Shown piece by piece: positions 13,247-25,975 of a DNA stretch of 64,000 nucleotides. Source of the DNA: Plasmodium malariae. Lineage: Eukaryota; Apicomplexa; Aconoidasida; Haemosporida; Plasmodiidae. A program made the position numbers and the translations under genes. Below the pieces are notes generated by a model, which worked only from the letters and a program-made list of their open reading frames with translations, was not told where the DNA came from and ran no database searches. Each line of letters starts with the position of its first letter. The first letter of the stretch is position 1. The stretch covers positions 2,571,001-2,635,000 of the forward strand of contig NC_041782.1 in assembly GCF_900090045.1 (NCBI RefSeq), read 5' to 3'.

Positions 13247-14137
13247 ATGGAAAAATATATTAAGTTACTTTTATTTATTAAAATTGCTACCTTCTTTTTT
13301 TTACAATGGACATGTCATTTTTACATTAATGTGGTATGAAAATGACATTTTGTTTCATTTGTATTATTCATATTTTCTCTGTTTTATTATTATTAATACT
13401 GTTTTCTAGGATGTTATTATTTAATACTTTATATAATAAATTATCAATTTTTTTTGTAGAGTAAGTTTAACAAATCTTTCGTTTATTTTTGCGAAATTGG
13501 TAGACAATTAGATACAAGAAGTTATCGATTACTAGCAAAATATAGAGAGAAATATGCTTCAGATGATGTGTGGCTAAAGGAAAAGATGCTATATAATGAA
13601 GGATGTACCAAAAAAGATCTGTCTAATAATGAAAAATTAACCAAATATAAAAATAAACAAGCAAATCGAATTTCATTAGATAATTCTAGAAACTGCGAGC
13701 ATCCTGGGAAAATAAAAAAGTTTGTATATGAAAGAGGGGATTCACATTTAGAGGAAGGAATATCAAGGAAATTAGAATATGAGAATGAATTTAGGAAAGT
13801 TGCGAAAGATGATTTCAAGATTTTAAAAAAGAGGGTAAATAAAACAAATTTTTTTCTTTATCTTTTACCTGTACTACTTCTAATAATTGGAATAACTTAT
13901 TTTACATTGGAACAATTAAATGTTATCAAAAATCAAATTCCTACAGTATGGTCACATCTTTCAACAGTAGATATAGTACTTCCCTTAGCCTTATCTCTTA
14001 TAATATTACCAGCATTTTTTTATGTATTAACGAAAACTGTAAATTACAATAAGTTTATATATGTAAAATCTAGATTAAAGTGTATGAATTATCCTACTTT
14101 TCCTAGAATAGTCTATAATACCTCTTACGATTTGTAA
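13247..14137 (+). CDS. Divergent two-exon exported protein related to fam-l
   Basis: Exon 1 13247-13333 (29 codons, MEKYIKLLLFIKIATFF then QWTCHFYINV), donor GTATGA, intron 126 bp, acceptor TTTTGTAG, exon 2 13460-14137; the protein is 254 residues. The first exon looks like a hydrophobic signal or anchor. R52 begins YRLLAKYRE, an RxLxx export-type motif with K at position 5 instead of E, Q or D. Residues about 110-158 (SHLEEGISRKLEYENEFRK...) align with the SHLEKKIFKELDYVDFLKN block of the fam-l genes, but weakly. Two membrane segments follow, about 160-182 (FFLYLLPVLLLIIGITYF) and 198-221. The tail (MNYPTFPRIVYNTSYDL) is unlike the basic tail of fam-l. The 3' flank carries the family element (14924-14958). 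The gene is intact and likely expressed. It could be annotated as a Plasmodium exported protein of unknown function rather than fam-l. Confidence 0.85.
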
Positions 14138-14923
14138 CTTTTCTGAGGGCCATATACACATATCAAACATAATTTTATTTGTTTAGTTTTTATGAATTCT
14201 TCCTTACATGTTTATAATTTTTGCCATGGAATATTAAAAAAATGCTTCTATATTTCTTTTATGAATTTAAATATTTAATTTTTTTTTCAATGCATATATT
14301 AAAGTATTATTTTAGCTTAATATAGTACTATAAGTTCACATATACATTTGTGTTATTGGATAGTTTTTTATAAAAAACTTTCATATTTGTTTTACAGTGA
14401 ATACGTAATGACACAATTTATATAGTACTTTTAGAATTTTAGTATTTTTTTTTTTGTAATTGTAAAAAATGGGCTTATTTTTATAATTACACTGTTCTGT
14501 CTTAAATGATTATTTATTGATGTAACTAAAGAATATTCTGATTTATTTTAATATAATATACCTGTTTCTTCTATTTTATAATAAAAAACTAATTGAAAAT
14601 ATTTTGCTTAGTAAAATATTTTTTCTTTTTTTTTTATTTTATATAAAATACAAAATATTTAACCTATAAGGTAATTTTTATGAGAAATCTGCTGTAAAAT
14701 ATTGTTAATGCAAAATTCTTTTTAACAGATGCTTAGCTCTTTACATGGTTTATATGGGATAATAAAAATATATAATAAAATCATAACTTTATTAAACATA
14801 TATTATTTACAATTATTTAATTAGTATTGTTTTCGAAATATTCGAAGTTCCGTGTAGAGTTAAGTTCATTTAATTTATTTTTGTTCTTCCGAATTATACT
14901 ATTTATTAAATTTTGCATAAATA

Positions 14924-14958
14924 TTTAAATATATGTTATATTGAAAGTTTATAAATAA
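14924..14958 (+). repeat. Conserved 3'-flank element, copy 2
   Basis: AAATATATGTTATATTGAAA followed by GTTTATAAATAAA, about 790 bp after the stop at 14137. Its presence here ties the divergent 13.2 kb gene to the fam genes by descent of the whole locus, not only of the coding part. Confidence 0.75.
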
Positions 14959-15234
14959 ACATATTATAAATTTTTACTTATTTTTTACTTGATTAAAAGA
15001 TTAAATTAATGAATTACATGTAATCATATATTAATGGATAAAATGTATTAATACTTCTTTTTGCTTTTTCAAAATAAGAAAATTTTAATTATATGCACAT
15101 ATCTCTAAAAAGCTAAAATATCATTAGTGGAATGAAAATAAATATATAATTTCTACAGTCATATAATATGATGAAAATAAATAAATAAATATATATATAT
15201 ATCGCTATAAGGTCTAATTTTAAATAAATTATAA

Positions 15235-15600
15235 ATCTTTATTAGTTGAAACTAACAATTAAAATATAAATTATTTATATATATTACAGGATATATGAAA
15301 CTATAGCGAGATTTTTAAGATGAATTATGAAAAAATAAATAATTCATACATTATATAATTGTATTTGTGACACATATTTTTTACAGTTGAATATATAATA
15401 CATTATTAAATTTCAAGTTAATGTAATAAATTTATAAAATCAATTTCTTTTTACATTGAATATTTTGTTGCTGTTTTTTTACTGGACTTAGATAAATTTA
15501 TCACGAAATTTATGCATATTCATTTAAAAAATACTGTATTATCCAAAGCAGCAGAACAAAATATTAAAAAAATTTTATTAGGCACGTCAATAAATAGTGG
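15235..15600 (-). repeat. Duplicated 3' flank of the minus-strand gene pair, copy 1
   Basis: Shared landmarks with about 17320-17600 in the same order: ACAATTAAAATATAAAT versus ACAATTAAAATATGAAT; an AGG(G)ATATAT segment; TTATGAAAAAATAA, then ATATAATTGTATT versus ATGTAATTGTATT; then an ACAGT box followed by a T-rich tract and a TAGATTTA/TAGATAAA box. The match shows that the two minus-strand genes arose by tandem duplication including downstream DNA. Confidence 0.65.
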
Positions 15601-15629
15601 ACTATTATATTAAGTAGTATTAGACATAA

Positions 15630-16190
15630 TTATTTTATAGTAATTGTGTTATTAAGCATTCCAATTATACATATAAGTATGAAACCAAATAATGTTATTG
15701 CAAAGAAACTAAGGCAGATCAAAAATGCATATTTTCGTGAGTGTTCTTGCTTACTGTTTGGAGTAACATTAATTTTATCTTCATAATTAAAAGTATTATA
15801 TTTATTACTTGAGTTGATGTGGCGTAAAGATGAGTTATTCTTTGAGTGCAATTTATTTAAAAATTTGGGTATGTATTTGTTGCTCTGAATATTATCTTAA
15901 TGCTTTAATGCAGGATATTTTTATTTTAAATTACTTTCAAAGTCAAATTCTCCAAGTTCATCAAATTCTAAGTTTTCCATCAAATAATTATGTTCTTGAG
16001 AAGAAGCATCACTATATGGTGATTTCTTATCTTCTTGAAAATGTTCATTATTCTGTAATACATATGTTCTTTTTTTAAATGCTTCAGTGCTTTCGTCTTC
16101 TAAATTAATTATTTTTTTTTTTTTTAAATACTTTTTCTCCTTTACTGTATTGAATCAATTCATTTAAGCAGGCATGAATGCGTATATTAG
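15630..16190 (-). pseudogene. Broken paralogue of the minus-strand single-TM exported protein
   Basis: Read on the minus strand. From about 16185 the frame gives ACLNELIQYSKGEKVFKKK, similar to FNDLMQYTQFHK in the neighbour at 17643-18508. An A14 tract (T14 on the plus strand, about 16122-16135) then breaks the frame. After it the sequence continues LEDESTEAFKKRTYVLQ, an acidic region (ENLEFDELGEFDFES), two in-frame TAA stops (15921-15923 and 15897-15899), then HSKNNSSLRHINSS and a C-terminal hydrophobic segment (FLICLSFFAITLFGFILICI) before the stop at 15630. Except for the A14 slip, all of it lies in one frame. The acidic stretch and late membrane segment fit an exported membrane protein. 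No first exon was recognised. Two nonsense codons plus a homopolymer frameshift point to a pseudogene; the A14 length could also be a sequencing error, the stops less so. Confidence 0.7.
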
Positions 16191-17642
16191 TGTATTAGAT
16201 GAATTATGGATTATATGTATAGATATCTATCAGACGTATATAAAATATTATAATATTCTGATTATGTGTTATATGAAAAGATATTGTGGAGGCCGAAAAA
16301 ATTATTATGAATGATATAATTATTCCTATAACTTAATGCTTTTAAAGAATTATCAAATTTGAAATTATATATATGATCTCATGATAATATTAGATACAAT
16401 AATATTTTAATAAAATATGAAAAAAGACGAAAGAGATAAATTTTTATTAAATTTTATTACGTATTTAAATCTATATATAATTTATTTTTATTAAAAAAGT
16501 GTTTATCTGAATTGTTTTTTGAATGAGCAGTAAAGTCATATCAATATTGAGGTATTCAAAAAATAATTAGAATATCATATTTAAAGATAAGACTACAGAG
16601 ATCATTTATTAATTGTTACAATATTTGGTGTTCTAAATAGAGATATATTCATAAGAACAATGAAATCAAATATTCTTAAATATAATATAATTATAAATGG
16701 GAGAATTAATAAGTAATATTTTATATTTAAATCTTTGATGAATATATAGAAAAAAAAAAAAAATGGTATATAAGTTAAAAATACCTTAATTACTTAAAAT
16801 TGTGAGGACATATATGATAAAATAAATATATTATTAAAATATTATTATAAAGGAACTCTATTTAGCGTAGTAACAATATGGGTTAATTCTAAACAATATA
16901 AAATTATATATTAATAAAACATGTAAATTGTAGTTTATACGAATATTTACATAACAAAAGAGAATCTTTGATGAGGTATATTTATATGCTGCAAAAAAAG
17001 CTTAATTCAGAAGAAGAATAACAATAATGAATACTACATTTTACCGTATAACTAAAACTAGTTAACTACTAATTACCATTTTATTTTTTAAATTTACTAC
17101 TAAGTATTCATTAATTATAGAAACGTGTTCTTGGAAGTTAAAAGGAATAAGAACCACGTATATATTCACTGAAAAATATGATTTAAAGTTATTTGATTAA
17201 TTATATTTTTAATATTTCTATACTTCTAATATTAATATTTTTGATGCAAATATTCATAGTTATAAACATATATGCATATAAATAACTCTGGAAAAAATAT
17301 TTTTAGATAATATATGAAACTTCAATAATTTGAACCAACAATTAAAATATGAATAATTTCCTCGTATTAAGGGATATATATAATTATGATAAGTTTTTTT
17401 TGCAAGAATAATTATGAAAAAATAATGAATTAATATATTATGTAATTGTATTAGGGAGTATAATTTTTTATTATTAAACGTATAAAATTTTATATACCCT
17501 TAAAGTACTGTAATAGATTTTAAATATTATAAGACTAATTTTTCACAGTGATCTGTTTTTTCATATTTATTACTAGATTTAGATTTATATAATAAATAAT
17601 TTTATATATTCTAATTTAAAAGTTATCTACTTATAATTTAAT
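16191..17642. other. Intergenic DNA between tandem minus-strand genes
   Basis: No gene seen. The upper part, about 17320-17600, is the second copy of the duplicated 3' flank. The place where an exon 1 for the 15630-16190 pseudogene would be expected (about 16.4-16.5 kb) shows no recognisable match. Confidence 0.55.
17320..17640 (-). repeat. Duplicated 3' flank of the minus-strand gene pair, copy 2
   Basis: Partner of 15235-15600, directly downstream of the intact minus-strand gene. The order and approximate spacing of the shared landmarks are kept. Confidence 0.65.
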
Positions 17643-18508
17643 TTAACGTTGCAAAATCGCAAGTTTTTGGAATGGACAATCCGTTATTCCATAGCAGCAT
17701 AAAAGTATAAAAGTAATACATAACATAGATAGATAAAAAAGAACTAATAATATTTTTTTGAGCAATTTCTTGTTTGACATAACTAAAGAATATACTTGCC
17801 GTTTTTTTCTTAAATATAAAAGATCCTTATCTATATCATGATGCTTTATGGAATGATGTTTATTACATGAACTGTTTTGAAATAAATCTGATTCATTTTT
17901 TGAGTCTACCTTCTTTAAAAATGTATGCGAGTTTTTGTGTTTTTCAACAATATCACAATGTTTTAAGTTATGTTTTTTGTTTAAATTTCGTTTAATATTG
18001 GATGAATCATGTTGTTTGTGAAATTGTGTGTATTGCATCAAATCATTAAATTCTTGTTCAGAAATATCACGTTGCATTAAATTAGTAAATATTTTTTTAA
18101 ATTTATCATAATGTTCTAATGAATTTGGTCTTTCTATAAAGGAATCATCACTTTCGTATAGTAAAACACTTATACCTTTTTTTAACATTTTGTGTTTTCG
18201 CTCTTCTTTTACTTTTGTTTCACTACTTAGTAATCTTGTAAATTGTACGTTGAATGTATTATTTTGGTTGTATCCTTTGTTCCATGATTTCCGATAAATA
18301 GATAACTAAAAATATAGATGAATATCCATTAGTTGAAAAGAGTATATTTATATATTATTTCAATAAAAATTTTATTTTATATAAAAAAATAAAATAGCAA
18401 ATAAGAAAAAAGACAATTTATATGCAATTACTATGGTACCTCATGGAAATATTTATAAGTCCATATTAAAATGGAAGAAATAATAGCTTTAGTAAAAAAG
18501 GTAAGCAT
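17643..18508 (-). CDS. Two-exon Plasmodium exported protein, single C-terminal membrane segment
   Basis: Minus strand. Exon 1 is 18508-18440 (23 codons: MLTFFTKAIISSILIWTYKY then FHE), with donor GTACCA. The intron is 18439-18306 (134 bp) with acceptor TTTTTAG, and exon 2 runs 18305-17643; the protein is 243 residues. Both splice sites keep phase 0, as in the plus-strand genes. The first exon is hydrophobic. Arginine 47 starts FTRLLSSET, an export-type motif with S instead of E, Q or D at position 5. A soluble region follows with YDKFKKIFTNLMQRDISEQE, then a His/Lys-rich stretch (KKHNLKHCDIVEKHKNSH and CNKHHSIKHHDID). A membrane segment (KKILLVLFYLSMLCITFILL) lies about 25 residues from the end, followed by a short cysteine-containing tail. 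The layout fits a protein exported by the parasite and held in a membrane. I do not recognise the named family. The broken copy is at 15630-16190. If translation instead began at the internal ATG at 18188, the signal and export motif would be lost, so the spliced model is preferred. Confidence 0.85.
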
Positions 18509-21500
18509 ATTTCTATTTTGTAATATAATGAATTTTTTAAATGTTCACAAAACTTTTGCAGTAATTAAGGTATTAGATATATTCAATATTTTTTTTAATA
18601 TTCAGTAAATGTTTGATTTATAATTTATTTTATTTGTTTTTTATTATATCAATATAAATAACATTATATTTTTTTTTAAATAAGTATAATTGTAGTATAT
18701 ACTGAAAAACAAATAATTAATAAAATATTTATTTAAAATAGTCATTAAGTAATATTATTGAAATAAAATTAATAACGTAGAATTTATTTAATTTTAAGAA
18801 TATAAAATTGCATAAAAATTATAATTTAACGACATATAAATTTTTTCTAAAAATAACAATTATATCTACTATATATACATAAAATATTTCATTAAGGATA
18901 TAACAGAGAATAAAATTCTAAAAGTAAAATTTGTATTAGTATTTATTCAAAAAATAGATTTAGAACAATTTTGTTTAAATCTGTTGTTAGACGATGAATA
19001 ATAAATGTTTCTCTAGAGATTATAAGCTAATTATTCTGTGATATTTTTTAAAAATATTTTTGATAAATATATTAATGAATAAAAAAAACTATCATATATA
19101 AACTTAACAAGATTGCTATATATTACTTATGTTTATATATATATAATATTAAGTACAACTAAATACTAACTAATAAAAACTAGGTTTACGAAATATAATT
19201 ATATAAGACATATGTAGTCTTGCTATATATAGTTGGAAATATTTGAAATTTTTACTTTTATAAGAATATAACAATATGACACATTTAATTTTTAAAAAGT
19301 TTAAATATTCAAATATCAAGTCGACAATTCTAATAATATAGTTCTAAAAAGAATATTAAATTCATAAGATATGTTCTCTTATTATATTTTGCTTTTCGAG
19401 CATTAGAATAATACAATTAGGATGCGATAAAGTAAAAAGAAAAACAGATAAATAAAACAAAATCCTTGTATAATATACATTTTTTTTTTTACGATATTTT
19501 GCTCGTATTATTTTTGTATATTATTTTTTTTTTTTTTTCTGGCTTTTGTAATATTAGATCAGTACTTATATATTAAGTTTTTTTTTCTATTTAATAAGTT
19601 TATTTGATATTTATTAAATAACTTTGTATTTTATAATTCAATGCGAAGATCCTCAGAAAGAAAAATTTCATGAAATCAACACAGTTATTCTTTAAATTTA
19701 TGTGAACAAAATTTTCATAGAATTAATTATATTTGATAAAATTAATGTGCGAAGAAAAAAAAAACAGAGATTTTTATATTGTGTTTTTATGAAATATTTT
19801 ATTTGCTTACAAATTCATGTATATATGTGCAATTCTTTGTTTTTATTGTTTATGTACTTTTTAATTTTAATTTTTTTTTTAATACATTATGAAAATCACA
19901 GCTTGATGCTTAATATTAAACAATATATTTATTTAAACGTTATACAAAATCTAATAACATTTCATGTGATTTATTGACGTTTTTTCTATAATATGAAGCA
20001 TATATTATATATTTATTTATATATTTATTAAAAATATAACATATAATATTAAAATAGATATGTACAATAAGTAAATTTTTAATATAATATAAACTAATAA
20101 AAATATTACAACAATAAAAAGTAACGCAAAGCAAAAAAACCAAATATATATAATTAAGTGTAATTGTATTAAAGAGAATATAATTGTTTAAATAGCAAAT
20201 TATATATTTTTTTGTTTTTATTTTATATATATATATTCTGAAAATAAGAAATGTGGAATATATTTTTAAAAAAAGGAATTTACATATTTATATTTGTAGT
20301 TCAAATTATTTCAAAATAAAATTCATAATTACTTATATATTATAATAGGGAATACGTCCTTATAGAATAAAATATATTCAAAATAAAATAAAAAAAATTA
20401 TTTTATTGACAAACATATTCTTATTTTATATACATACTTTTAGTTATACAGATAAATATAGAGTTTCATCATAGAATAAAATAAATTAGTTTTATGCTTG
20501 AATGCAGTTAACATGAAATAAATTATATTTGTGTATATTATAATAATGTAAAAAAGGTGATTTTATTGTTATAATTAATTAATATCGTTTAATCTTATTG
20601 GATTACATAATTTCGACCTATATATAATATGTTTAATAGCAAATTCTACATCACTAACACAGATATTTTAAAAAATATGATTTCTTATTTAGTGACATAA
20701 CTGTATATGTAGTTAACATACTATAAAAATTATTATATTTTTATTAATGCTACCTTAATTTATAACATATTTTTAATATAACAAATTATTAGGTAATACA
20801 AAAAATTTTTATTTTTCATCTTACATAGAAATAGTATACACATATTTATTTATTTAATTGTCTTTAGATATATTATACGGATGAGTTTTCCACAATAAAT
20901 ATCATATATCCTATCTATGTTAATCTTGAGTAATAACGTTAATATTATTAATTAATATTTACTTTTTTTAAAGTCTTATGTCTTCCCCTTTAGTGGTATA
21001 CAAAATTTCCGCAAAAGAATAATTATTTAAATTCAGGGTGTTTTTGTTACCTCACTAAAATAGATAACACGAATCTTTATATGTGAACTTTTCATAGTTC
21101 TTTTAAAAACATATTCAGGAGTATCCTAATATTTTTGCAATATTATTATTATAAAAATTTATTCTGTAATTCTTGTTTTTCTGTATTTTTTAAAAATACA
21201 TTTCAATTAATATATATGGTTATTATTTTATATTTTCATTGATTATTATAATTGAAGAGTTATAATTTAAAATTATTTGATGAACAATGTTTTATACAGT
21301 ATATCTTTCCACATATATATATCTGATAATTTTGTTTATCAAGATGTTTCAAAATTTTTATAATTATTACTGCTGAAAACAACATCATTTTTCAATTGAA
21401 GTAAAATGGTACAAAAGATTGACATTCTTAAAAATGCAGCACCAATATAGAAGTAATTCATTGTCATAGTTAATTAAAGGGATTATAGAAGAGAGTTATC

Positions 21501-24158
21501 ATTTATAGTTGGAATAACTTAAAGATTGGGAAAAAGAAAAAATATGAAAAATAACATAATATATGATTATGTAATTATAGGCAATTTTTAGATAAATTAA
21601 TTCTACTCATCATGTGTCTGTTCTTATTCATTTGTATATTAATGCTCTAGTGAAAATTTTTACAAAAAATGGTTTTCATTGATATTAAGGAGCTTCATTC
21701 CCTTATGTGACAAATTTTAAGAAGAGTTCACTTTAGAACTTAATTTTATAATTCTTACGAGTACAGTATTTACATTATAAATTTTGCGATTTAGTGAGAA
21801 TATTATTACTATTTTGTATAATGCCCCAATTTATAAATTATTATATAATACGTTGACATTTTTAGCATGTATGTAAAGACTATACGTATTGATTGATGTA
21901 TGTATATTTTTTAGAAGCATTAAACAAACAATTTATATTAAAAATATGAAACAGATACAACTTGTAAGCAATTTCTCTTAAAGAACTACAAAATACAGAC
22001 ATACATATATACACTGTTGCTATGATCATTTAAGAGGTATGGTATATTCTAATAAAATAGAATATTTAAATGAACGTTTTATTTCATAATGGTATTTTTC
22101 TATATAGCTAGTATAAATATAATAATAATAATTTGAAATTTAATATTATTTAATATTTAACTGTTTTTGTGTGTATGTATTAAAAATTAAAAATATCATA
22201 GTACTTAATATATATAATGTTTATTAAGATATACATATATATAATAATACAATTAACTTATATATATACTTAACAAAAAGTAAATTTAATGATTTACAAA
22301 GAATTTAAGTCATTAGAATATGATTCCTTAATTAAAGAAAGGAAAAAACATAATCAAATTATTTAAGGGTAGTTATATGGATAAAAAGTAAACAGAACAC
22401 AAAAATATTTATAAAAGAAAAGTGCTTCTAAAATTGAAATTATTCATCTATATATAAATTGTTGGAATAATTTTATTTTATAGCTCACTTGTTCTTTATA
22501 GTTATTTTATAGTTTATATTTTTTTTTTTTTTGTAAATATTGAAAATATATTATTGTTAATTTTATATAGTAATATTAAATGTCGTAAAAAACTAATACC
22601 AAATTCTGAGAAATTGTAGGAGAATATAAACAAGATTCTTAATAAATATTTAAGAACTATAATGTGTGTACTTTAGAATAATAAAAATGTAATAATGTTA
22701 ATTTTGTTAATTTCAAAATATATTTAAAAATTTAACTGTTTTTTCTCTTGTTTAATTTTTTTATTATGCGCTTAGAAGTTAATGCTTTTTAAGAACAATA
22801 TTATAATTTTATATTTTAAATTATTTTAATAATTTTCTTTTTACATAGTGTTTTTAGAATTATCATTGTCTTAGAAATATAACATAAGAGAAAAATGTTT
22901 ACGTGATGTATTTTTTCTCTTAATTGTTTTAATTGAAATAATATTTCGATATTATTGTTGATTCATTATGCTGAATCTATAAAGTACGTTTACAACTCCA
23001 TGTATAGTTAAAATAATAAACAATAAATAATACATTTGCTCTGATATTAGATTGAAAGAAAAAATACTATATCGCATATTTAACTGCACTGTTTTTTTCT
23101 TTATTTGTTATATAGATATCTTATCCTATATATTATATGTAAATTTTTTTCATTTGTTATTATTTTAAATTAATGAAACTTTGTGCATTATTTCTACGCG
23201 TATTTTTCCTTTAATCTCTTCTTTTTATTTATTTTTTTATTTTTTACTATATTAATATTTTTACTAATTATATATAATTAATTAAAAAAAAAATTAAATT
23301 ATAAAATGCAGGAACATAAATATTTGTCATATATTAATAATTGTCTAGTTTGAACTTCAATAAAAATTATAATTTTCAAAAATTAAAATATAAAAATAAA
23401 AAATTATACTATATGTGTCATTAAAATATATATATATTTTTATATTAGGTAGAATTATATTAATCCTACCTTCTAGGTACATTTTACTGCATAACACTTA
23501 AAATTACATTAATAGGGAACAAAACATGTATTAAGATAAATATATCACACAGTGTTGTGCTAAATATTATTTTTGACTTATTAATACTATCATCTTCATG
23601 TTGTAATAATTAATATTGTTTAATAATAATTTTTTCTAGAACTTTATTTTAATAAAATTAAAATAATAAATAGGATAATACTGTAAAATTAAATTTGATT
23701 ATCTAAATGTAGAGAACTATGTATTATCTACATTCTATACACTATACGTTTCATATTATATATAAACTCACTATTCGGAAATATTAAAATAATGTATATA
23801 ATTTTTGTTTTTCATTCTTAATAAGATTATTAAAAAAATAATTTAATTAGTGTAATATATTAAAATCTATATTTTTAATATTTGTTTACAAGTTCAAATT
23901 ATTTTATTTTAATAAAACTATTTATTTCTAGAAATTTTTAAGATAATGTTATATAATGCATTATTAATATTTCTTTTCTTTGTCATTGGTATAAAATATA
24001 TTATAGCTATATAATTTTTATTATGTTTCTATTAAAAAAAAACAATTGTACAAAAAATTTTTAAAGATAAATATAGCATCCTTTATTATTGAAAATATAT
24101 TATGTTATCACTAATTTTGTCGTTACAATATATATTAGAATAATAAAATTTTTATATC
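18509..24158. other. Long intergenic stretch, no gene recognised
   Basis: About 5.6 kb. It is the 5' flank of the minus-strand gene on the left and of the fam-m gene on the right. Short open frames at 19702 (plus) and 19940 (minus) are low-complexity hydrophobic sequence without splice or motif support. A patch near 21.4-21.75 kb is slightly less AT-rich and might be decayed coding sequence, but no protein motif could be identified. The right end holds the upstream TCTACATTCTATA patch. Confidence 0.5.
23723..23747 (+). promoter_or_regulatory. Upstream conserved patch of the fam-m gene at 24159 (weak copy)
   Basis: ATTATCTACATTCTATACAC, about 410-435 bp before the ATG. It is preceded by AATAGGATAA and TGTAGAGAA, which also precede the patch at 38.7 kb and, in part, at 43.2 kb. 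A regulatory role is inferred only from conserved position. Confidence 0.45.
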
Positions 24159-25095
24159 ATGTATCAAAAAAATAAGCAACTACCTAACATTAAATTCTAT
24201 ATGTTTATCCTTTTTAGTTGGATATATCATTTTTGGAATGATATAGTATGACAAAATTATTTACGTTTATCTTATGCATATTTTCCCCATTTTATTTGTA
24301 TTAATATATATATCGTTTTCTTGCATCATACTATTCATTAAGTTAAAAAGATAATATTTACCATTTATTTTTTTTTAGAATAGTTTTAACGAATCTTTGG
24401 ATGAAATCTGTAAATTTGATAAAAAATTATATATAGGAAATAATAGATTATTGGCAAAATATATACAGAATAAGGATTTAAACATTTCAGGATTAAAAGA
24501 AAATATACCATATAATACAGATTATGAAAAAAAAGATATATACAATAACGAAAGGGGTACTAGAGGAAAAAACAAACAGTCAAATAGAAATTTATTAAAT
24601 AAGGCTGAATACTATACAGAGGTCGTGGATTATAATAGTGGAATGTTTGATGGAAAACATTTCCATTTTGAAAAAAAATGGATAAAAAAAAAAGATTATG
24701 ACACTTTTCTTGAAAAAAACAGAAGAATTAAAAATATAGCTTTAAAAAAAATAAAATTTAGAAGTTACGGATTTGGAATTGCTATATTCTTTTTTTTCTT
24801 CTTAATGGGAATAGGGTTACCCATATTACGTGCGTATGAATCAATTGAGGGGGCATTTTTTACACCATTTAAAACTTGTTGGGAATTTATATATGAAGGA
24901 TTACATCTAGAAACATTTATACCAAAAATAAAAATACAAACAACATCACAGGAAATAATACCAGGAGCAGAATATTTTTTTTTAGGAACATTTGTTGTAT
25001 TTATCATTTTATTAGCTGCTTTAATTATAGTAGCTATTCCGAAAATCTTGCGAAATAATGAAAAATATAAAAAAATTAAGTATATGTCTGAGTGA
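24159..25095 (+). CDS. fam-m-type exported protein
   Basis: Exon 1 24159-24245 (MYQKNKQLPN then IKFYMFILFSWIYHFWNDI, 29 codons), donor GTATGA, intron 133 bp, acceptor TTTTTTAG, exon 2 24379-25095; 267 residues, ending MSE. R52 begins NRLLAKYIQ, an RxLxx motif with K at position 5. The middle holds the family signature EYYTEVVDYNSGMFDGKHFH then FEKKWIKKKDYDTFLEKNRR. Membrane segment 1 is about 160-182 (GFGIAIFFFFFLMGIGLPIL) and segment 2 about 229-253 (FVVFIILLAALIIVAIPKIL), with a loop of about 45 residues between them and a short basic tail. Start choice: this ATG gives exactly the 29-codon exon of its paralogues, although the first residues (YQKNKQ) differ from the usual MEQKIK. It is the first gene of a doublet with the fam-l gene at 27686. 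It is closest to the fam-m gene at 55600, sharing the segment around LPILRAYE/LPVLRAYE. Function is unknown; export to the host cell is inferred. Confidence 0.9.
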
Positions 25096-25940
25096 AATAA
25101 ATAATAATAAGCGAATATTTTTATATAAAAATGTTGTTAATATGATATAATAGCTTGTTATATTTAATTTTATATTCTTAATATTTATAACTACTATTAC
25201 CATACTTTCATAAAAATATGTCTAAATACCTAAGATTTTTAATGCACAATAGTTACAAATTAAGCTCTTAATTTTTTGCTGAATTAAAATATTTTAATAC
25301 CCTCATATATTCATTTTAATGTATTAATTAATTTTTAATAAATGTGTTTGATATAATATATATATTTGTGTATTTATATGTATTTTTATGAAAAACATGT
25401 TTGTTCTTTAAAATGAATGTATAATGTTGCATTGAATATGAATTTTTTGGATCTTGTGATAATTTATATTTAAATAAATAAGTACTTTATATCTTGTATT
25501 TTGTTCTAGAGCAACATTATACATCGCTTTCTCTATTATGGGAATGTGCTATAATTTTCATGTTAACAATAAATGTTACTTGTCTGTATTTTATGAAATG
25601 GATTGGATATATTTAATTATTTTTATATATGTATATATACATATATATATATTTAATTTATGTAAAAGCTTAATATTTATTTTATATTATAGATTTTACG
25701 TAATATATTTTATTGAATATACTAATTATAAAAACGTTTCTTAACAGAATTAAAATTTCTTTGAATAATATAAATGTGAAATAATAGATATATAAGGAAA
25801 AAAATATTTTAGTTAAATAATGATTATATATAAGTGTTTACTATACTGGAAATTAGAAGCCAATACATTTAATGTATGAATTAACCTTTATCATTTTATT
25901 ATTTTACTTAATTGCAGTTTTAGTTTAATTTTGAACAAAA

Positions 25941-25975
25941 TATTTAATTATATATTATATTAGAATAAATAAATG
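25941..25975 (+). repeat. Conserved 3'-flank element, copy 3 (diverged)
   Basis: TTTAATTATATATTATATTA then GAATAAATAAATG, about 850 bp after the stop at 25095. A following GATTAAATTAATGAATTA box (about 26018) matches the box that follows copy 2. Confidence 0.6.

Larger units (their letters stand above)
14138..15629. other. Intergenic DNA between convergent genes
   Basis: The left half is the 3' flank of the plus-strand gene and contains the family 3' element. The right part (about 15235-15600) is the 3' flank of the minus-strand pseudogene and is repeated behind the neighbouring minus-strand gene (about 17320-17600). No gene was seen. Confidence 0.55.
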
